This document shows, one piece after another, positions 12,310-21,183 of a DNA stretch of 47,946 nt. A model generated the notes under the pieces. It saw nothing but the letters and a program-made list of their open reading frames with translations, did no database searches and was not told where the DNA came from. The stretch spans positions 1 to 47,946 of the forward strand of contig NZ_PPQN01000031.1 of the NCBI RefSeq assembly GCF_002901995.1. Direction: 5' to 3'. The stretch's first letter is position 1, and the number at the start of each line of letters is the position of its first letter. A program made the translations under genes and the position numbers. This DNA comes from Staphylococcus coagulans. Lineage in GTDB: Bacteria; Bacillota; Bacilli; Staphylococcales; Staphylococcaceae.

Positions 12310-12958
12310 TTTACTTATAAATAGCGCGAATCAACCTTTATCAGTTGCTGTTTTACAAGATGGCAAAGTTTTAGTAACACATACAACGACGGTTAAACGC
12401 AATCATTCTATACAATTAATGCCATTAATCGAGTTTTTACTTGTGCAATGTGAACTTAAAGCAAAAGATTTAGATGAAATTATTGTGGCAGAAGGGCCAG
12501 GCTCTTATACAGGATTGCGTATTGGTGTCACTACGGCTAAAACATTAGCGTACACTTTAGGCATTCAGTTATATGGTGTCTCTTCATTAAAGGCAATTGC
12601 AGCGAATATTGAATACTCAGATGCCTATATTATCCCAATCATTGATGCCCGAAGAGGGAACGTCTTTGCTGGAGTTTATCAATGGCAAGGTCAACAGTTA
12701 GTCGCTGTCATGGAAGATCAACATATTGCCTTATCTCAATTAATTTCACAATGGTCTAACAAAGAGAATGTTATCTTTATAGGTGATGATGTCACACATT
12801 TCACAAATGAACTTGAAGGATACCAATGTAACGCAGAACCGCCTAGAGCAGATAAAATGTATCGATATAAAGGTGAACCACGTGAGATTCATACGTTTGT
12901 ACCGCAATATTTAAAGTTATCGGAGGCAGAACAAAATTGGATGGATCAACAGAAATAA
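12302..12958 (+). CDS. tsaB: tRNA t6A synthesis scaffold TsaB
   Basis: Inactive ASKHA-fold paralogue of TsaD that binds it and supports t6A synthesis. The family motif VAEGPGSYTGLRIGVTTAK (residues 61-79) is clear, and the metal-binding HxxxH of TsaD is absent as expected. 218 residues. The rimI start lies inside its 3' end. Confidence 0.92.
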   Translation: MYSLLINSANQPLSVAVLQDGKVLVTHTTTVKRNHSIQLMPLIEFLLVQCELKAKDLDEIIVAEGPGSYTGLRIGVTTAKTLAYTLGIQLYGVSSLKAIAANIEYSDAYIIPIIDARRGNVFAGVYQWQGQQLVAVMEDQHIALSQLISQWSNKENVIFIGDDVTHFTNELEGYQCNAEPPRADKMYRYKGEPREIHTFVPQYLKLSEAEQNWMDQQK

Positions 12959-13407
12959 AAGAGAAACTTCAAATAAGACATATGATGCTTGAAGATGTTC
13001 CAGCTGTTTTTGATCTTGAACAGATAAGCTTTAAAAAGAGTTCGTGGACGATTGATGCGTTTTATTATGAATTGGAGCAAAATCATTTTGCCCATTATTT
13101 TGTTGTAGAGTTCGAAGATAAAATAATCGGTTACCTAGGCTTATGGATTGTTGTTGACCAAGCCCAAATTACAACAGTTGCTATTGATCCGGACTATAGA
13201 GATTACGGATTAGGTCAATTATTATTAAAATATGTTATTAATTTTGCGTCTTCAATCGCAACGGTAATGAGTTTGGAAGTGCGTGAAGATAATCATGTCG
13301 CGCAGCATGTTTATCAAAAACTTGGTTTTGAATATGGCGGTAAAAGAAAAAATTATTACGGTGATGGAGAGGATGCGTTAGTCATGTGGGTGAGTTTAAA
13401 TGACTGA
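12937..13407 (+). CDS. rimI: Ribosomal protein S18 alanine N-acetyltransferase family, RimI
   Basis: GNAT acetyltransferase. The acetyl-CoA loop is [21 protein letters not shown] (about residues 80-100, Arg/Gln-x-x-Gly-x-Gly type), followed by [29 protein letters not shown], diagnostic for RimI. Start taken as TTG at 12937, ten bases after GGAGG; an ATG at 12979 is possible. It overlaps tsaB (22 bases) and tsaD (8 bases). Substrate in staphylococci is inferred from the family. Confidence 0.85.
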   Translation: MDGSTEIKEKLQIRHMMLEDVPAVFDLEQISFKKSSWTIDAFYYELEQNHFAHYFVVEFEDKIIGYLGLWIVVDQAQITTVAIDPDYRDYGLGQLLLKYVINFASSIATVMSLEVREDNHVAQHVYQKLGFEYGGKRKNYYGDGEDALVMWVSLND

Positions 13408-14428
13408 GAATACAACGATTTTGGCACTTGAGACAAGTTGTGATGAAACAAGTGTCAGTGTAATAGAAAACGGAGCAAAAATTTTAAGTAATAGTGTGTT
13501 AAGTCAAATTGACAGTCATAAACGATTTGGCGGTGTTGTCCCTGAGGTCGCAAGTCGTCATCATGTTGAAAATATAACATTAATCATTGAAGATGCATTG
13601 CAACAAGCAGACAAATCAATGGACCAGATTGATGCAGTGGCTGTAACGCAAGGCCCAGGTCTTATTGGTGCGTTACTTGTGGGTGTCAATGCTGCTAAGT
13701 CACTAGCTTTTGCTAATGATAAACCACTTATACCTGTCCATCATATTGCGGGGCACGTGTATGCGAACCAACTTGGAACAGGATTGAAATTCCCATTAAT
13801 TGCATTAATTGTTTCGGGTGGACATACGGAGCTTGTCTATATGAGAGATCATTTACAATTTGAGATTATTGGTGAAACACGAGATGATGCAGTAGGCGAA
13901 GCTTATGATAAAGTCGCACGAACAATTGGTTTACCTTATCCCGGAGGCCCAGCGGTTGATCGATTAGCAACGCAAGGTGAGGACACATATCAATTTCCTC
14001 GTGTTTGGTTGGAGCCTGAGAGTTATGATTTTAGCTTTAGTGGTTTGAAAAGTGCAGTGATTAATAAATTGCATAATCTAAAGCAAAAAGGTGAGCAAGT
14101 GATTCCTGAAAATGTTGCGACAAGTTTTCAAAACAGCGTAGTGGAAGTGCTCGTTGGAAAAGCAATGCGTGCTTGTGAAGATTACAATGTTAAACAGTTG
14201 ATAGTAGCTGGAGGTGTAGCAAGTAACAAAGGGCTTCGTAAAGCTTTAGAACAAGCTACGCGTGAAAGAGGCATAGAACTCGCTATTCCAGAACCACGTC
14301 TATGTACGGATAATGCCGCAATGATTGGAGCAGCAGCTCATTATATTTACGAAAAAGGAATTCGGGGCGACATGGCTTTAAATGGTAAAAGCAGTATGGA
14401 TATTGAAATGTATTTAGATCATGAATAA
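13400..14428 (+). CDS. tsaD: tRNA threonylcarbamoyltransferase TsaD (Gcp)
   Basis: Transfers threonylcarbamoyl from its AMP ester to A37 of tRNA. N-terminal [14 protein letters not shown], substrate motif [14 protein letters not shown] near residue 86, metal-binding HHIAGH near 112-117 and [11 protein letters not shown] near 135. 342 residues, normal. Essential in S. aureus (as gcp). Last gene of the operon, followed by a terminator and then a DnaA-box cluster. Confidence 0.95.
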   Translation: MTENTTILALETSCDETSVSVIENGAKILSNSVLSQIDSHKRFGGVVPEVASRHHVENITLIIEDALQQADKSMDQIDAVAVTQGPGLIGALLVGVNAAKSLAFANDKPLIPVHHIAGHVYANQLGTGLKFPLIALIVSGGHTELVYMRDHLQFEIIGETRDDAVGEAYDKVARTIGLPYPGGPAVDRLATQGEDTYQFPRVWLEPESYDFSFSGLKSAVINKLHNLKQKGEQVIPENVATSFQNSVVEVLVGKAMRACEDYNVKQLIVAGGVASNKGLRKALEQATRERGIELAIPEPRLCTDNAAMIGAAAHYIYEKGIRGDMALNGKSSMDIEMYLDHE

Positions 14429-14470
14429 TGAATGCTGCACGTTTTTAAACAGCAACCTTATTTTGAGGGT

Positions 14471-14510
14471 GAGACAATGAAATCAAACGATTTCTGTCTC
14501 TCTTTTTTAT
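14471..14510 (+). terminator. tsaD operon terminator
   Basis: GAGACA-AT-GAAATC pairs with GATTTC-T-GTCTC around a 4-base loop, followed by TCTTTTTTAT. Confidence 0.85.
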
Positions 14511-14652
14511 ATCAAAAGAAAAGTGATATATTCTAATCACCATTAAAATTTAGATGCTTGTCTATATAGATGTATAACTATAAACAACTTAAATCTTCAC
14601 ATTTTAAGCTCACTTTTCTGATTGAGCAAAAGTCAATAGAGAACATGCGTAC

Positions 14653-14783
14653 TTATGCACAAGTTGTTAAGAACCTGTGCATAACATTGACGTAAAATTG
14701 GGGATAAGTTGTATATAATTGTGCATAAGGATAGAATATTCTTGTTTTTAACTTGTGGATAATGTGGATAACTTTGTGGATAG
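14653..14783. promoter_or_regulatory. Cluster of DnaA boxes
   Basis: Within 131 bases: TTATGCACA at 14653-14661 (+), TGTGCATAA at 14676-14684 and 14720-14728 (-), TGTGGATAA at 14754-14762 and 14763-14771 (-, directly abutting), TGTGGATAG at 14775-14783 (-, one mismatch) and TGGGGATAA at 14699-14707 (-, one mismatch). Five fit the DnaA consensus TTATNCACA exactly. No dnaA, dnaN or rpmH is nearby, so it is not oriC; a DnaA-titrating or replication-control cluster is the likely role. Confidence 0.75.
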
Positions 14784-14831
14784 TTGGTATTATGCTATTT
14801 CATGTGTGGACGAAATGTAAACAGTAGGTGA

Positions 14832-14872
14832 TTAAAAAAATAAACCGAGTAGAAAATTTTACTCGGTTTACT
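14832..14872 (-). terminator. Terminator of the ABC-F gene
   Basis: TAAACCGAGTAAAAT pairs with ATTTTCTACTCGGTTTA and is followed on the minus strand by seven T. It separates the ABC-F gene from the DnaA-box cluster. Confidence 0.85.
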
Positions 14873-14876
14873 TCAT

Positions 14877-16820
14877 TTAATCTTCATATTCAGTTAACAA
14901 AAGTTGTAATTCTTCCCAGTTTGTCATCACTTGTTCTAATGCTTGTTCGATTTTTTGACGTTCTTCAGCTAGAGATTGTGTTTTTTCGAAATCATTAATG
15001 ACAGCTTCATCTGTCATTTGCAAATCAATCGCTGCAATCTTGTCTTCTAACTCAGAAATTTGGCTTTCGTCACTTTCAATCTGGCGCTCTATTTTACGTT
15101 TTTCACGACGAAGCGTCTTTTGATCTTGATAAGTCGTTGGCTGAGTACTTGAATCTACTTCTAACGTCGCTTGATTTTGTTGGTTATCATATGCAGCAAG
15201 TGCTTGTTGTTGCTCTAACTTTTCCAAATAGTATTGATAATCCCCTAAATAAAGCGTGCCACCTTTTTCGTTTAAATCAAAAATTCGATTCGCCAATTGG
15301 TTGATAAAATAGCGGTCATGCGAAACAAAAATGAGTGTCCCTTGGAAATGTTTTAAAGCTTGCTCTAACATCTCTTTAGAATCAATGTCTAAGTGGTTTG
15401 TCGGTTCGTCTAATATGAGCACATTGTTACGTTCTAACATGAGTAATGCCAATTGCAAGCGTGCTTTTTCACCGCCTGATAAATCATTGATGACTTTTAA
15501 TACGTCATCTTGCGTAAATAAAAAGCGTCCTAAAACGGCACGCACATCTTTTTCAGGCATTTGACGATATTGGTCCCACACAAAATTCAAAATAGTTTTG
15601 TTTGAACGAAATTCTGCTTGTTTTTGATCATAGTAGCCAATTTTAAGATTTGCACCATCAATCACTTGCCCCGATAAAGGTGGAAGGCGTTTGGCTAAAG
15701 TTTTAATTAAAGTAGATTTACCTATCCCGTTAGGACCGATAATACCAATATGATCCCCTTTGTTGATTTCAAATTGTATGGGTTGCGTAATAGGGGAGAC
15801 ATATCCAATCGTTAAATCTTGAATGTGCATGACATCATTTCCAGTATTGCGATCAAAATCAAATTGAATGTTCGCACTTCTAGCGTCTAACATCGGCTTT
15901 TCAAGGCGTTCCATTTTTTCTAAAGCTTTTCTACGGCTTTTAGCCATACCACTCGTGGAAGCACGTGTAATGTTTTTTTCCACAAAAGTTTCAAGACGTT
16001 TAATTTCATTTTGTTGTCTTTCATATTCAGCTAAACGCTTTTGATAATATTGATCTCTTAATTCGATAAATTTAGCGTAATTTCCGACATAATGTTTAAC
16101 TTCTCCTAATGAAACATCGTAAATTTGAGTTACGATTTTATCTAAAAAGAATCGGTCGTGTGAAATAATAACGATAGCGCCTTTGAAATATTTTAAATAA
16201 TCTTCTAGCCATTCTGTTGTGGCCATATCTAAATGGTTCGTCGGCTCATCTAAAAGAAGGAGATCAGGTTCGCTTAATAACATTTGTGCTAATGACAGAC
16301 GTGTTTTTTGTCCGCCGCTAAAATCATTAATCGGACGATGATAATCTGCTTCACTAAAATCCAGTCCATTTAAAACAGTTTTAATTTTACTTTCATATTG
16401 ATAGCCTTCAAGCTGTTCAAATTCATTTGAGAGCTTTTCATATTGATCAATATGCGTTTTATATTCTACTGACTCATACATATCCGCATGAGCTGCAAGC
16501 CAATCGGTTTCAAATTTCATACGCTCTGAGATGGATTGAACATGCGCAAACGGTTTGGCCATTTCTTCGAAGACTGTGTTTTGGGTATTTAATGTCATTT
16601 GTTGTGTCAAATAGCCTAATTTCAAGCCTTTGATTTTAGAGATATGGCCTGAATCATAGTTTTCAACACCAGCGATGATTTTCATCAATGTTGATTTACC
16701 CGCACCGTTACGTCCTACAATGCCAATTCGTTCGCCGGTTTTTACTTCAAAGTTGACGTCTTCAAAAATCTCTTCACCATCAAACGATTTGGTGACGTGA
16801 CTTAATTGCATTAAAATCAT
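14877..16820 (-). CDS. ABC-F family ribosome-associated ATPase (YdiF/Uup-like)
   Basis: Two fused ABC ATPase domains without membrane segments. Domain 1: Walker A GRNGAGKST (about residue 38), signature FSGGQKTRLSLAQ, Walker B LLLLDEPTNHLD. Domain 2: GPNGIGKST, LSGGEKARLQLAL, VLILDEPTNHLD. An interdomain linker rich in Lys/Arg (about 250-310) and a C-terminal coiled coil (about 560-640, EKRKIERQIESDESQ) match the housekeeping ABC-F group that acts in translation rather than resistance. ATG at 16820 is 8 bases from AAAGGAG. About 647 residues. Exact subfamily is uncertain. Confidence 0.88.
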   Translation of the reverse strand: MILMQLSHVTKSFDGEEIFEDVNFEVKTGERIGIVGRNGAGKSTLMKIIAGVENYDSGHISKIKGLKLGYLTQQMTLNTQNTVFEEMAKPFAHVQSISERMKFETDWLAAHADMYESVEYKTHIDQYEKLSNEFEQLEGYQYESKIKTVLNGLDFSEADYHRPINDFSGGQKTRLSLAQMLLSEPDLLLLDEPTNHLDMATTEWLEDYLKYFKGAIVIISHDRFFLDKIVTQIYDVSLGEVKHYVGNYAKFIELRDQYYQKRLAEYERQQNEIKRLETFVEKNITRASTSGMAKSRRKALEKMERLEKPMLDARSANIQFDFDRNTGNDVMHIQDLTIGYVSPITQPIQFEINKGDHIGIIGPNGIGKSTLIKTLAKRLPPLSGQVIDGANLKIGYYDQKQAEFRSNKTILNFVWDQYRQMPEKDVRAVLGRFLFTQDDVLKVINDLSGGEKARLQLALLMLERNNVLILDEPTNHLDIDSKEMLEQALKHFQGTLIFVSHDRYFINQLANRIFDLNEKGGTLYLGDYQYYLEKLEQQQALAAYDNQQNQATLEVDSSTQPTTYQDQKTLRREKRKIERQIESDESQISELEDKIAAIDLQMTDEAVINDFEKTQSLAEERQKIEQALEQVMTNWEELQLLLTEYED

Positions 16821-16884
16821 ATGGCATGCTCCTTTCATTCTTAATTATTGTACAATAAACGCTATATGTATCAAGTACTTAATG

Positions 16885-16913
16885 TTTTCATAACCACAAA
16901 ATTAAGTTATAAT
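16885..16913 (+). promoter_or_regulatory. Predicted rex promoter
   Basis: TTTTCA (16885-16890), 17 bases, TATAAT (16908-16913), 60 bases before the rex start. Confidence 0.55.
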
Positions 16914-16972
16914 TATTATCACATACTATGTATATGAGTGCACGCATAAGAAAGACTACGGAGGACTTTAAA

Positions 16973-17611
16973 ATGGGAAAAGAAAGCAATAAAATTCCTA
17001 GAGCGACCTTAAAACGTCTCCCTTTATATTACCGATTTGTCAATATTTTAAAGGCTAAAGGTGAAGATCGTGTGAATTCAAAAGCGATAAGTGAAGGCTT
17101 AAATATAGATTCTGCAACAATTCGCCGAGATTTTTCATATTTTGGAGAGCTTGGGAAAAAAGGTTATGGTTACAATATTGATAGTCTATTGGAATTCTTC
17201 AAATCTGAGTTAAGCGATTCTGATGAAATCAAAATAGGCATTGTTGGCGTAGGGAATTTAGGTAAGGCACTAATCACTTATAACTTTTCAATTCACGATG
17301 ATATGACCATTACTGAAGCCTTTGATATCAGTGAGGAAATCATTGGTACACAAGTGGGTGATGTGACGGTAAAATCAATGGACGAGATAAAGAGCACCGT
17401 TGAAGCTGAAGCGTTAGAAGTCATTATTATTGCTACACCAGGAAGAGTAGCCCAAGAAGTGGCCGATGCACTTGTAGATGCAGGTGTGAAAGGAATACTT
17501 AATTTTACACCGAAACGTGTGCACGTACCTCAATCTGTACAAGTACATCAAATTGATTTAGGTGTGGAATTACAATCATTATTATTCTTTATGAAAAATT
17601 ATAATGGTTAA
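16973..17611 (+). CDS. rex: Redox-sensing transcriptional repressor Rex
   Basis: NADH/NAD ratio sensor that represses fermentation and anaerobic genes in staphylococci. N-terminal winged helix ([16 protein letters not shown], then [21 protein letters not shown] near 45-65) and a C-terminal Rossmann domain with GVGNLGKAL near residue 92. ATG at 16973 sits 8 bases after GGAGG, giving 212 residues; an ATG 45 bases upstream lacks a site. Monocistronic, with its own terminator. Confidence 0.95.
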   Translation: MGKESNKIPRATLKRLPLYYRFVNILKAKGEDRVNSKAISEGLNIDSATIRRDFSYFGELGKKGYGYNIDSLLEFFKSELSDSDEIKIGIVGVGNLGKALITYNFSIHDDMTITEAFDISEEIIGTQVGDVTVKSMDEIKSTVEAEALEVIIIATPGRVAQEVADALVDAGVKGILNFTPKRVHVPQSVQVHQIDLGVELQSLLFFMKNYNG

Positions 17612-17685
17612 CCTTTTATGAAAATTATCCATACATACAAAAAGATTTGTTTGGATGAACTGTAAATTAAAACATAGCACTATGA

Positions 17686-17735
17686 AGAGAGTATAAAAGT
17701 CTAATGATAATATTAGATTTTATACTCTTTTTTTA
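17686..17735 (+). terminator. rex terminator
   Basis: Long stem AGAGTATAAAAGTCTAAT / ATTAGATTTTATACTCT followed by seven T. Confidence 0.9.
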
Positions 17736-17838
17736 TTGCGCATAGGTCAGTTCTAAAGCATGTATGTTTAAATATACAAATGTATTCAAATGAACTTGAG
17801 AAAAAATATATGTTTTTATATTTATTTTTAAAATGTAC

Positions 17839-17867
17839 TTGAAAAATAAAGTCTTATTTTTTATAAT
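17839..17867 (+). promoter_or_regulatory. Promoter of the sulfur uptake pair
   Basis: TTGAAA (17839-17844), exactly 17 bases, perfect TATAAT (17862-17867). Just downstream, CCTATA (about 17869) and TATAGG (about 17887) form an inverted repeat whose right arm runs into the G-rich ribosome site; it could be an operator or an RNA hairpin hiding the site. Confidence 0.75.
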
Positions 17868-17903
17868 ACCTATAATGTTAATCGGATATAGGGGGTAGGA
17901 ATA

Positions 17904-18986
17904 TTGATTTGGACCGTGATAAGTGGATTGATTGTGGGAAGTTTACTTGGTTTCGTAATGCAACGTACGCGTTTTTGTTTGACGGGTGGCTTTAGAGATA
18001 TGTATGTTCAAAAAAATAATAAGATGTTTTATGCGTTGCTTATTGCGATTAGTATCCAAGCTATTGGTTTATATATATTAACTTCATTGGGTGTTATCAC
18101 GATAGATAATGGGACATTTCCAATTGTAGGAACGATTGTTGGATCATTTATTTTTGGTATTGGGATTCTACTCGCAGGAGGTTGTGCCACTGGGACATGG
18201 TATCGTGCAGGGGAAGGTTTAATTGGCAGTTGGATTGCACTTTTCATGTATGCACTATTTGCAGCAATCTCTAAATATGGCGTTCTGTTACCACTGAAAG
18301 ATACAATTAATCAACAAACCGTTTATGAAGCGGATATGGCGACATCTACAGGGGTACCAAGTTGGATATGGTTAATCTTATTAACTGGTGTTACGCTATT
18401 TTTGGTTATGACCACGTTGAAAAAGCCAAAATCAAAAATCGCTATACCAAAATTAAAACCACGCTATACTGGGGTACGTCACTTTTTATTTGAAAAGCGA
18501 TTTCATCCTTTTGTTGCAGCGATTGCGATAGGTTTCATTGCACTTATCGCTTGGCCAATGAGTATTTCAACAGGAAGAGAAGGTGGGCTAGGCATTACGA
18601 CACCATCTGCGAACTTAATCGCCTTTTTAACAACAGGAAATGTTTCTTTCATTGACTGGGGTGTTTTCCTCGTTTTAGGTATTTTTGTAGGATCGTATAT
18701 TGCAGCACGTGGTTCAAGAGAATTTAAATGGCGTTTACCAGATATTAAAACAATACGTAATAGTGTTATTGGTGGTGCATGTATGGGATTTGGTGCAGCG
18801 CTCGCAGGTGGATGCTCAATAGGTAATGGTTTAGTTGCAACTGCTGCATTGTCATGGCAAGGTTGGATAGCTTTAGTGGCTATGATTTTAGGGACATGGT
18901 TTATGAGCCATTTCTTATTTGTGAAACCTTTAAAAGCAGCGCGTCAACAACAAACGCATACATCAACACAATCTGTTAATATTTAA
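17904..18986 (+). CDS. YeeE/YedE-family (TsuA-like) thiosulfate or sulfur-species permease
   Basis: Polytopic membrane protein of 360 residues in two related halves. Conserved cysteines of the family are all present: RTRFCLTGG (residue ~25), AGGCATGTWYRAGEG (~93) and AGGCSIGNG (~307). In TsuA such cysteines pass thiosulfate through the membrane. Start is TTG at 17904 after a G-rich ribosome site. The tusA-like gene 24 bases downstream on the same transcript is the usual partner, which supports sulfur transfer to a cytosolic carrier. The precise substrate is not fixed by sequence. Confidence 0.85.
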   Translation: MIWTVISGLIVGSLLGFVMQRTRFCLTGGFRDMYVQKNNKMFYALLIAISIQAIGLYILTSLGVITIDNGTFPIVGTIVGSFIFGIGILLAGGCATGTWYRAGEGLIGSWIALFMYALFAAISKYGVLLPLKDTINQQTVYEADMATSTGVPSWIWLILLTGVTLFLVMTTLKKPKSKIAIPKLKPRYTGVRHFLFEKRFHPFVAAIAIGFIALIAWPMSISTGREGGLGITTPSANLIAFLTTGNVSFIDWGVFLVLGIFVGSYIAARGSREFKWRLPDIKTIRNSVIGGACMGFGAALAGGCSIGNGLVATAALSWQGWIALVAMILGTWFMSHFLFVKPLKAARQQQTHTSTQSVNI

Positions 18987-19010
18987 AAATGAAACGAAAG
19001 GAGCTTCACA

Positions 19011-19235
19011 ATGTTATATGAACTCGGTACAGTGGGCATGGTTTGTCCATTTCCTTTAATTGAAGCACAGAAAAAGATGGAGGAATTAGCACTAGGCGAT
19101 GAACTGAAAATTGACTTTGACTGTACACAAGCCACAGAGGCTATTCCCAATTGGGCAGCAGAGCAAAACTATCCAGTGACTGAATTTGAACAAATAGATC
19201 ATGCGTCTTGGACGATTACGGTTCAAAAGGCGTAA
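19011..19235 (+). CDS. TusA/SirA-family sulfur carrier
   Basis: 74-residue TusA-fold protein. The persulfide cysteine lies in VCPFPLIEAQKKM (residues 11-23), the CPxP motif of the family, and DFDCTQATEAIPNWA follows as in related carriers. AAAGGAG precedes the ATG. It probably accepts sulfur brought in by the upstream permease and hands it to biosynthetic enzymes; the acceptor is unknown. Confidence 0.88.
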   Translation: MLYELGTVGMVCPFPLIEAQKKMEELALGDELKIDFDCTQATEAIPNWAAEQNYPVTEFEQIDHASWTITVQKA

Positions 19236-19277
19236 ATGATAGCACGTTCAATAATAATTGAATAATTTATATGGTAT

Positions 19278-19310
19278 AAAGCAGTTGAGGTATATCTCAG
19301 CTGCTTTTTG
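19278..19310 (+). terminator. Terminator of the sulfur uptake pair
   Basis: AAAGCAGTTGAG pairs with CTCAGCTGCTTT around a 6-base loop, followed by TTTTTG. Confidence 0.85.
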
Positions 19311-19433
19311 TACGATATCATATTTTAAAATATTAAGATAAAGCAATATAAAAGAGTCTAAGGTCTTAATTTTAGGACATGCTTAAACATTTTTATGATA
19401 AAATAGCTACTGAGATCATATGGAGGAGCTAAG

Positions 19434-19466
19434 ATGGGGACAGCTTACTTTTCCAATGCAAATTAA
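19434..19466 (+). CDS. Ten-codon ORF with strong ribosome site (possible leader peptide)
   Basis: GGAGGAG lies 5 bases before ATG and the frame reads MGTAYFSNAN then stop. Seven bases later an intrinsic terminator begins (19473-19500). The unit has the shape of a leader-peptide attenuator or a tiny independent transcript in front of the GH32-like gene. A -10-like TATGAT/TAAAAT lies around 19395. No known leader peptide is recognised; translation is inferred only from the ribosome site. Confidence 0.4.
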   Translation: MGTAYFSNAN

Positions 19467-19472
19467 AATCAT

Positions 19473-19500
19473 GATGCTCAAACGTAGCGTCTTTTTTAAT
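19473..19500 (+). terminator. Terminator between the 10-codon ORF and the GH32-like gene
   Basis: GATGCT pairs with AGCGTC (one G-U) around a 7-base loop and is followed by TTTTTTAATTTT. It lies 130 bases before the GH32-like gene. The remaining bases to 19632 hold no other clear feature except the ribosome site AAGGAGG. Confidence 0.65.
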
Positions 19501-19632
19501 TTTACATAACTCTAACGTGTTTAACGCGTCGTATCATATTAACAGCAAATCATCAAAATAAGCGCAAGGTTTGGTTTATATGTAACAACAGGTGGCATAT
19601 ATGATCAGCAGTATGAGATAAGGAGGATACAT

Positions 19633-21120
19633 ATGGAACAATGGAGTCGCGAAATGCGATATCGTAAATATGAGGAAGTAGATGAAAAGGAAATTTTAGC
19701 ATTACATGAAAAAGTAAAGTCTTCTCCATATCGTCAAATTTTTCATATTCAACCACCTACAGGATTACTCAGTCATCCGAGTGGTTTAATTTTTTTTAAT
19801 GGCCAATATTATATCGCACATCAGTGGTTTCCTTTAGGGCCAGTAGATGGCTTGAAATATTGGAGACAACTAACAAGTGATAACTTAGTGACTTTCAAAG
19901 ATAAAGGTGTGGTTTTACGTCCTGACCAGACATATGACAGTCATGGCATACATAGCGGCAGTGCATTTTCTTATCAGTCGTCGCTTTATTATATGTATAC
20001 TGCAAGCCATAGAGATGAGAATTGGGAGCTTAAAAGTAGCCAAGTTATTGCTAAGGTACAAGACGATGGATCAGTAGAAAAATTATCTCCACCGGCAATT
20101 AGTACGCCACCTGAAGGCTATACACAGCAGTTTAGAGATTCGAAAGTATTTAAAAAAGGGGAACAATTATATGCTGTGATTGGTGCACAGCGTGAAGATT
20201 TAACAGGTTGTCTTCTCATGTATGTCGCAGATCAACCAGAAGGACCTTGGCATTTTAAAGGTGAAATAAAAACGCAATTACAGAGTTTTGGACATATGTG
20301 GACTTCACCAGACTATTTTCAAATTCATGGAAAAGATATTTTCCTATTCTGCACTGAAGGTGTGGAATCTGATCAATATCAAAATACGTATTTAAGTGGC
20401 TATATCGTAGGGACATTAGATTTTGAAACACTCGTATTCGAACATGGGGAATTTCAAGAATTAGATGCAGGTTTTGATTTTTATGCACCGCAAACGATAG
20501 AGGATGAAGCGGGGAGACGCGTTTTAATAGGATGGATGGGTATACCTGATGTAGAGTACCCAACAGATGACGATGGTTGGGCACACTGTCTGACACTTCC
20601 TCGAACATTGACTATTGAAAATCAAATATTGAAACAAAAACCACATATGCATTTGAGAAAGTTGCGCAGTAACGAAGAATCAGCACTAGGCTACGCTAAT
20701 AAATTTATTAAACAGCTCCATCCCTATGAAGGGGTCCAGTATGAACTAGTCGTTGATATTTTAGAAAACGAATCTTCTGCTTTTGAATTACAGTTACGTG
20801 CTTCTAGTCATGAATCGACTGTCATTCGTTATGAGACAGCAACGAAAGAAGTCATACTTGAGCGTTTTGATAGTGGCGCACTGCCATTTCCGGTAGAAGG
20901 GACATCAAGAAGTACACGTTTAAACTCAGAGTTAAAACAATTGCGTATTTTTGTAGATACATCGAGTATCGAAATCTTTTGCAACGAAGGCGAACGTGTG
21001 TTAACTTCGCGTATTTTCCCGAAAACAACATCGAATAAAATTAAGGTCGTTACGGATTCGGGGCAAGTTTATTTAAAAATGACTAAATATGATATTGCGA
21101 CAGAAATGACAGAAGAATAA
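19633..21120 (+). CDS. GH32 sucrose-6-phosphate hydrolase-like protein lacking catalytic residues
   Basis: Full-length (495 residues) GH32 protein: five-bladed propeller (to about residue 345) plus C-terminal beta-sandwich. It aligns by eye with staphylococcal ScrB (FHIQPPTGLL, QWFPLGPVDGLKYW, YDSHGIHSGSAF, MGIPDVEYPTDDDGWAHCLTLPR). However, the nucleophile motif NDPNG reads SHPSG (residues ~51-55, Asp to His), the acid/base motif WECP reads WTSP (~223, Glu to Thr) and FRDP reads FRDS (~163). Two of three catalytic carboxylates are gone, so hydrolase activity is not expected. The frame is uninterrupted with a good ribosome site AAGGAGG, which argues for a retained non-catalytic role rather than simple decay. 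In S. aureus scrK-scrB occupies this place; no scrK is seen here. Confidence 0.88.
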   Translation: MEQWSREMRYRKYEEVDEKEILALHEKVKSSPYRQIFHIQPPTGLLSHPSGLIFFNGQYYIAHQWFPLGPVDGLKYWRQLTSDNLVTFKDKGVVLRPDQTYDSHGIHSGSAFSYQSSLYYMYTASHRDENWELKSSQVIAKVQDDGSVEKLSPPAISTPPEGYTQQFRDSKVFKKGEQLYAVIGAQREDLTGCLLMYVADQPEGPWHFKGEIKTQLQSFGHMWTSPDYFQIHGKDIFLFCTEGVESDQYQNTYLSGYIVGTLDFETLVFEHGEFQELDAGFDFYAPQTIEDEAGRRVLIGWMGIPDVEYPTDDDGWAHCLTLPRTLTIENQILKQKPHMHLRKLRSNEESALGYANKFIKQLHPYEGVQYELVVDILENESSAFELQLRASSHESTVIRYETATKEVILERFDSGALPFPVEGTSRSTRLNSELKQLRIFVDTSSIEIFCNEGERVLTSRIFPKTTSNKIKVVTDSGQVYLKMTKYDIATEMTEE

Positions 21121-21142
21121 TCTAAAAATGAATACAATCCAA

Positions 21143-21183
21143 TAAAAAAACAAGCAGGTGATTTTTTTCCTGCTTGTTTATAT
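21143..21183. terminator. Bidirectional terminator between GH32-like gene and agrA
   Basis: ACAAGCAGG pairs with CCTGCTTGT; A-rich and T-rich flanks serve both the plus-strand GH32-like gene and the minus-strand agr operon. Confidence 0.85.

Noticed and set aside
14653..14783. DnaA-box cluster taken as the chromosomal origin
   Set aside because: No dnaA, dnaN, rpmH or AT-rich unwinding element with flanking origin genes is present; the neighbours are tsaD and an ABC-F gene.
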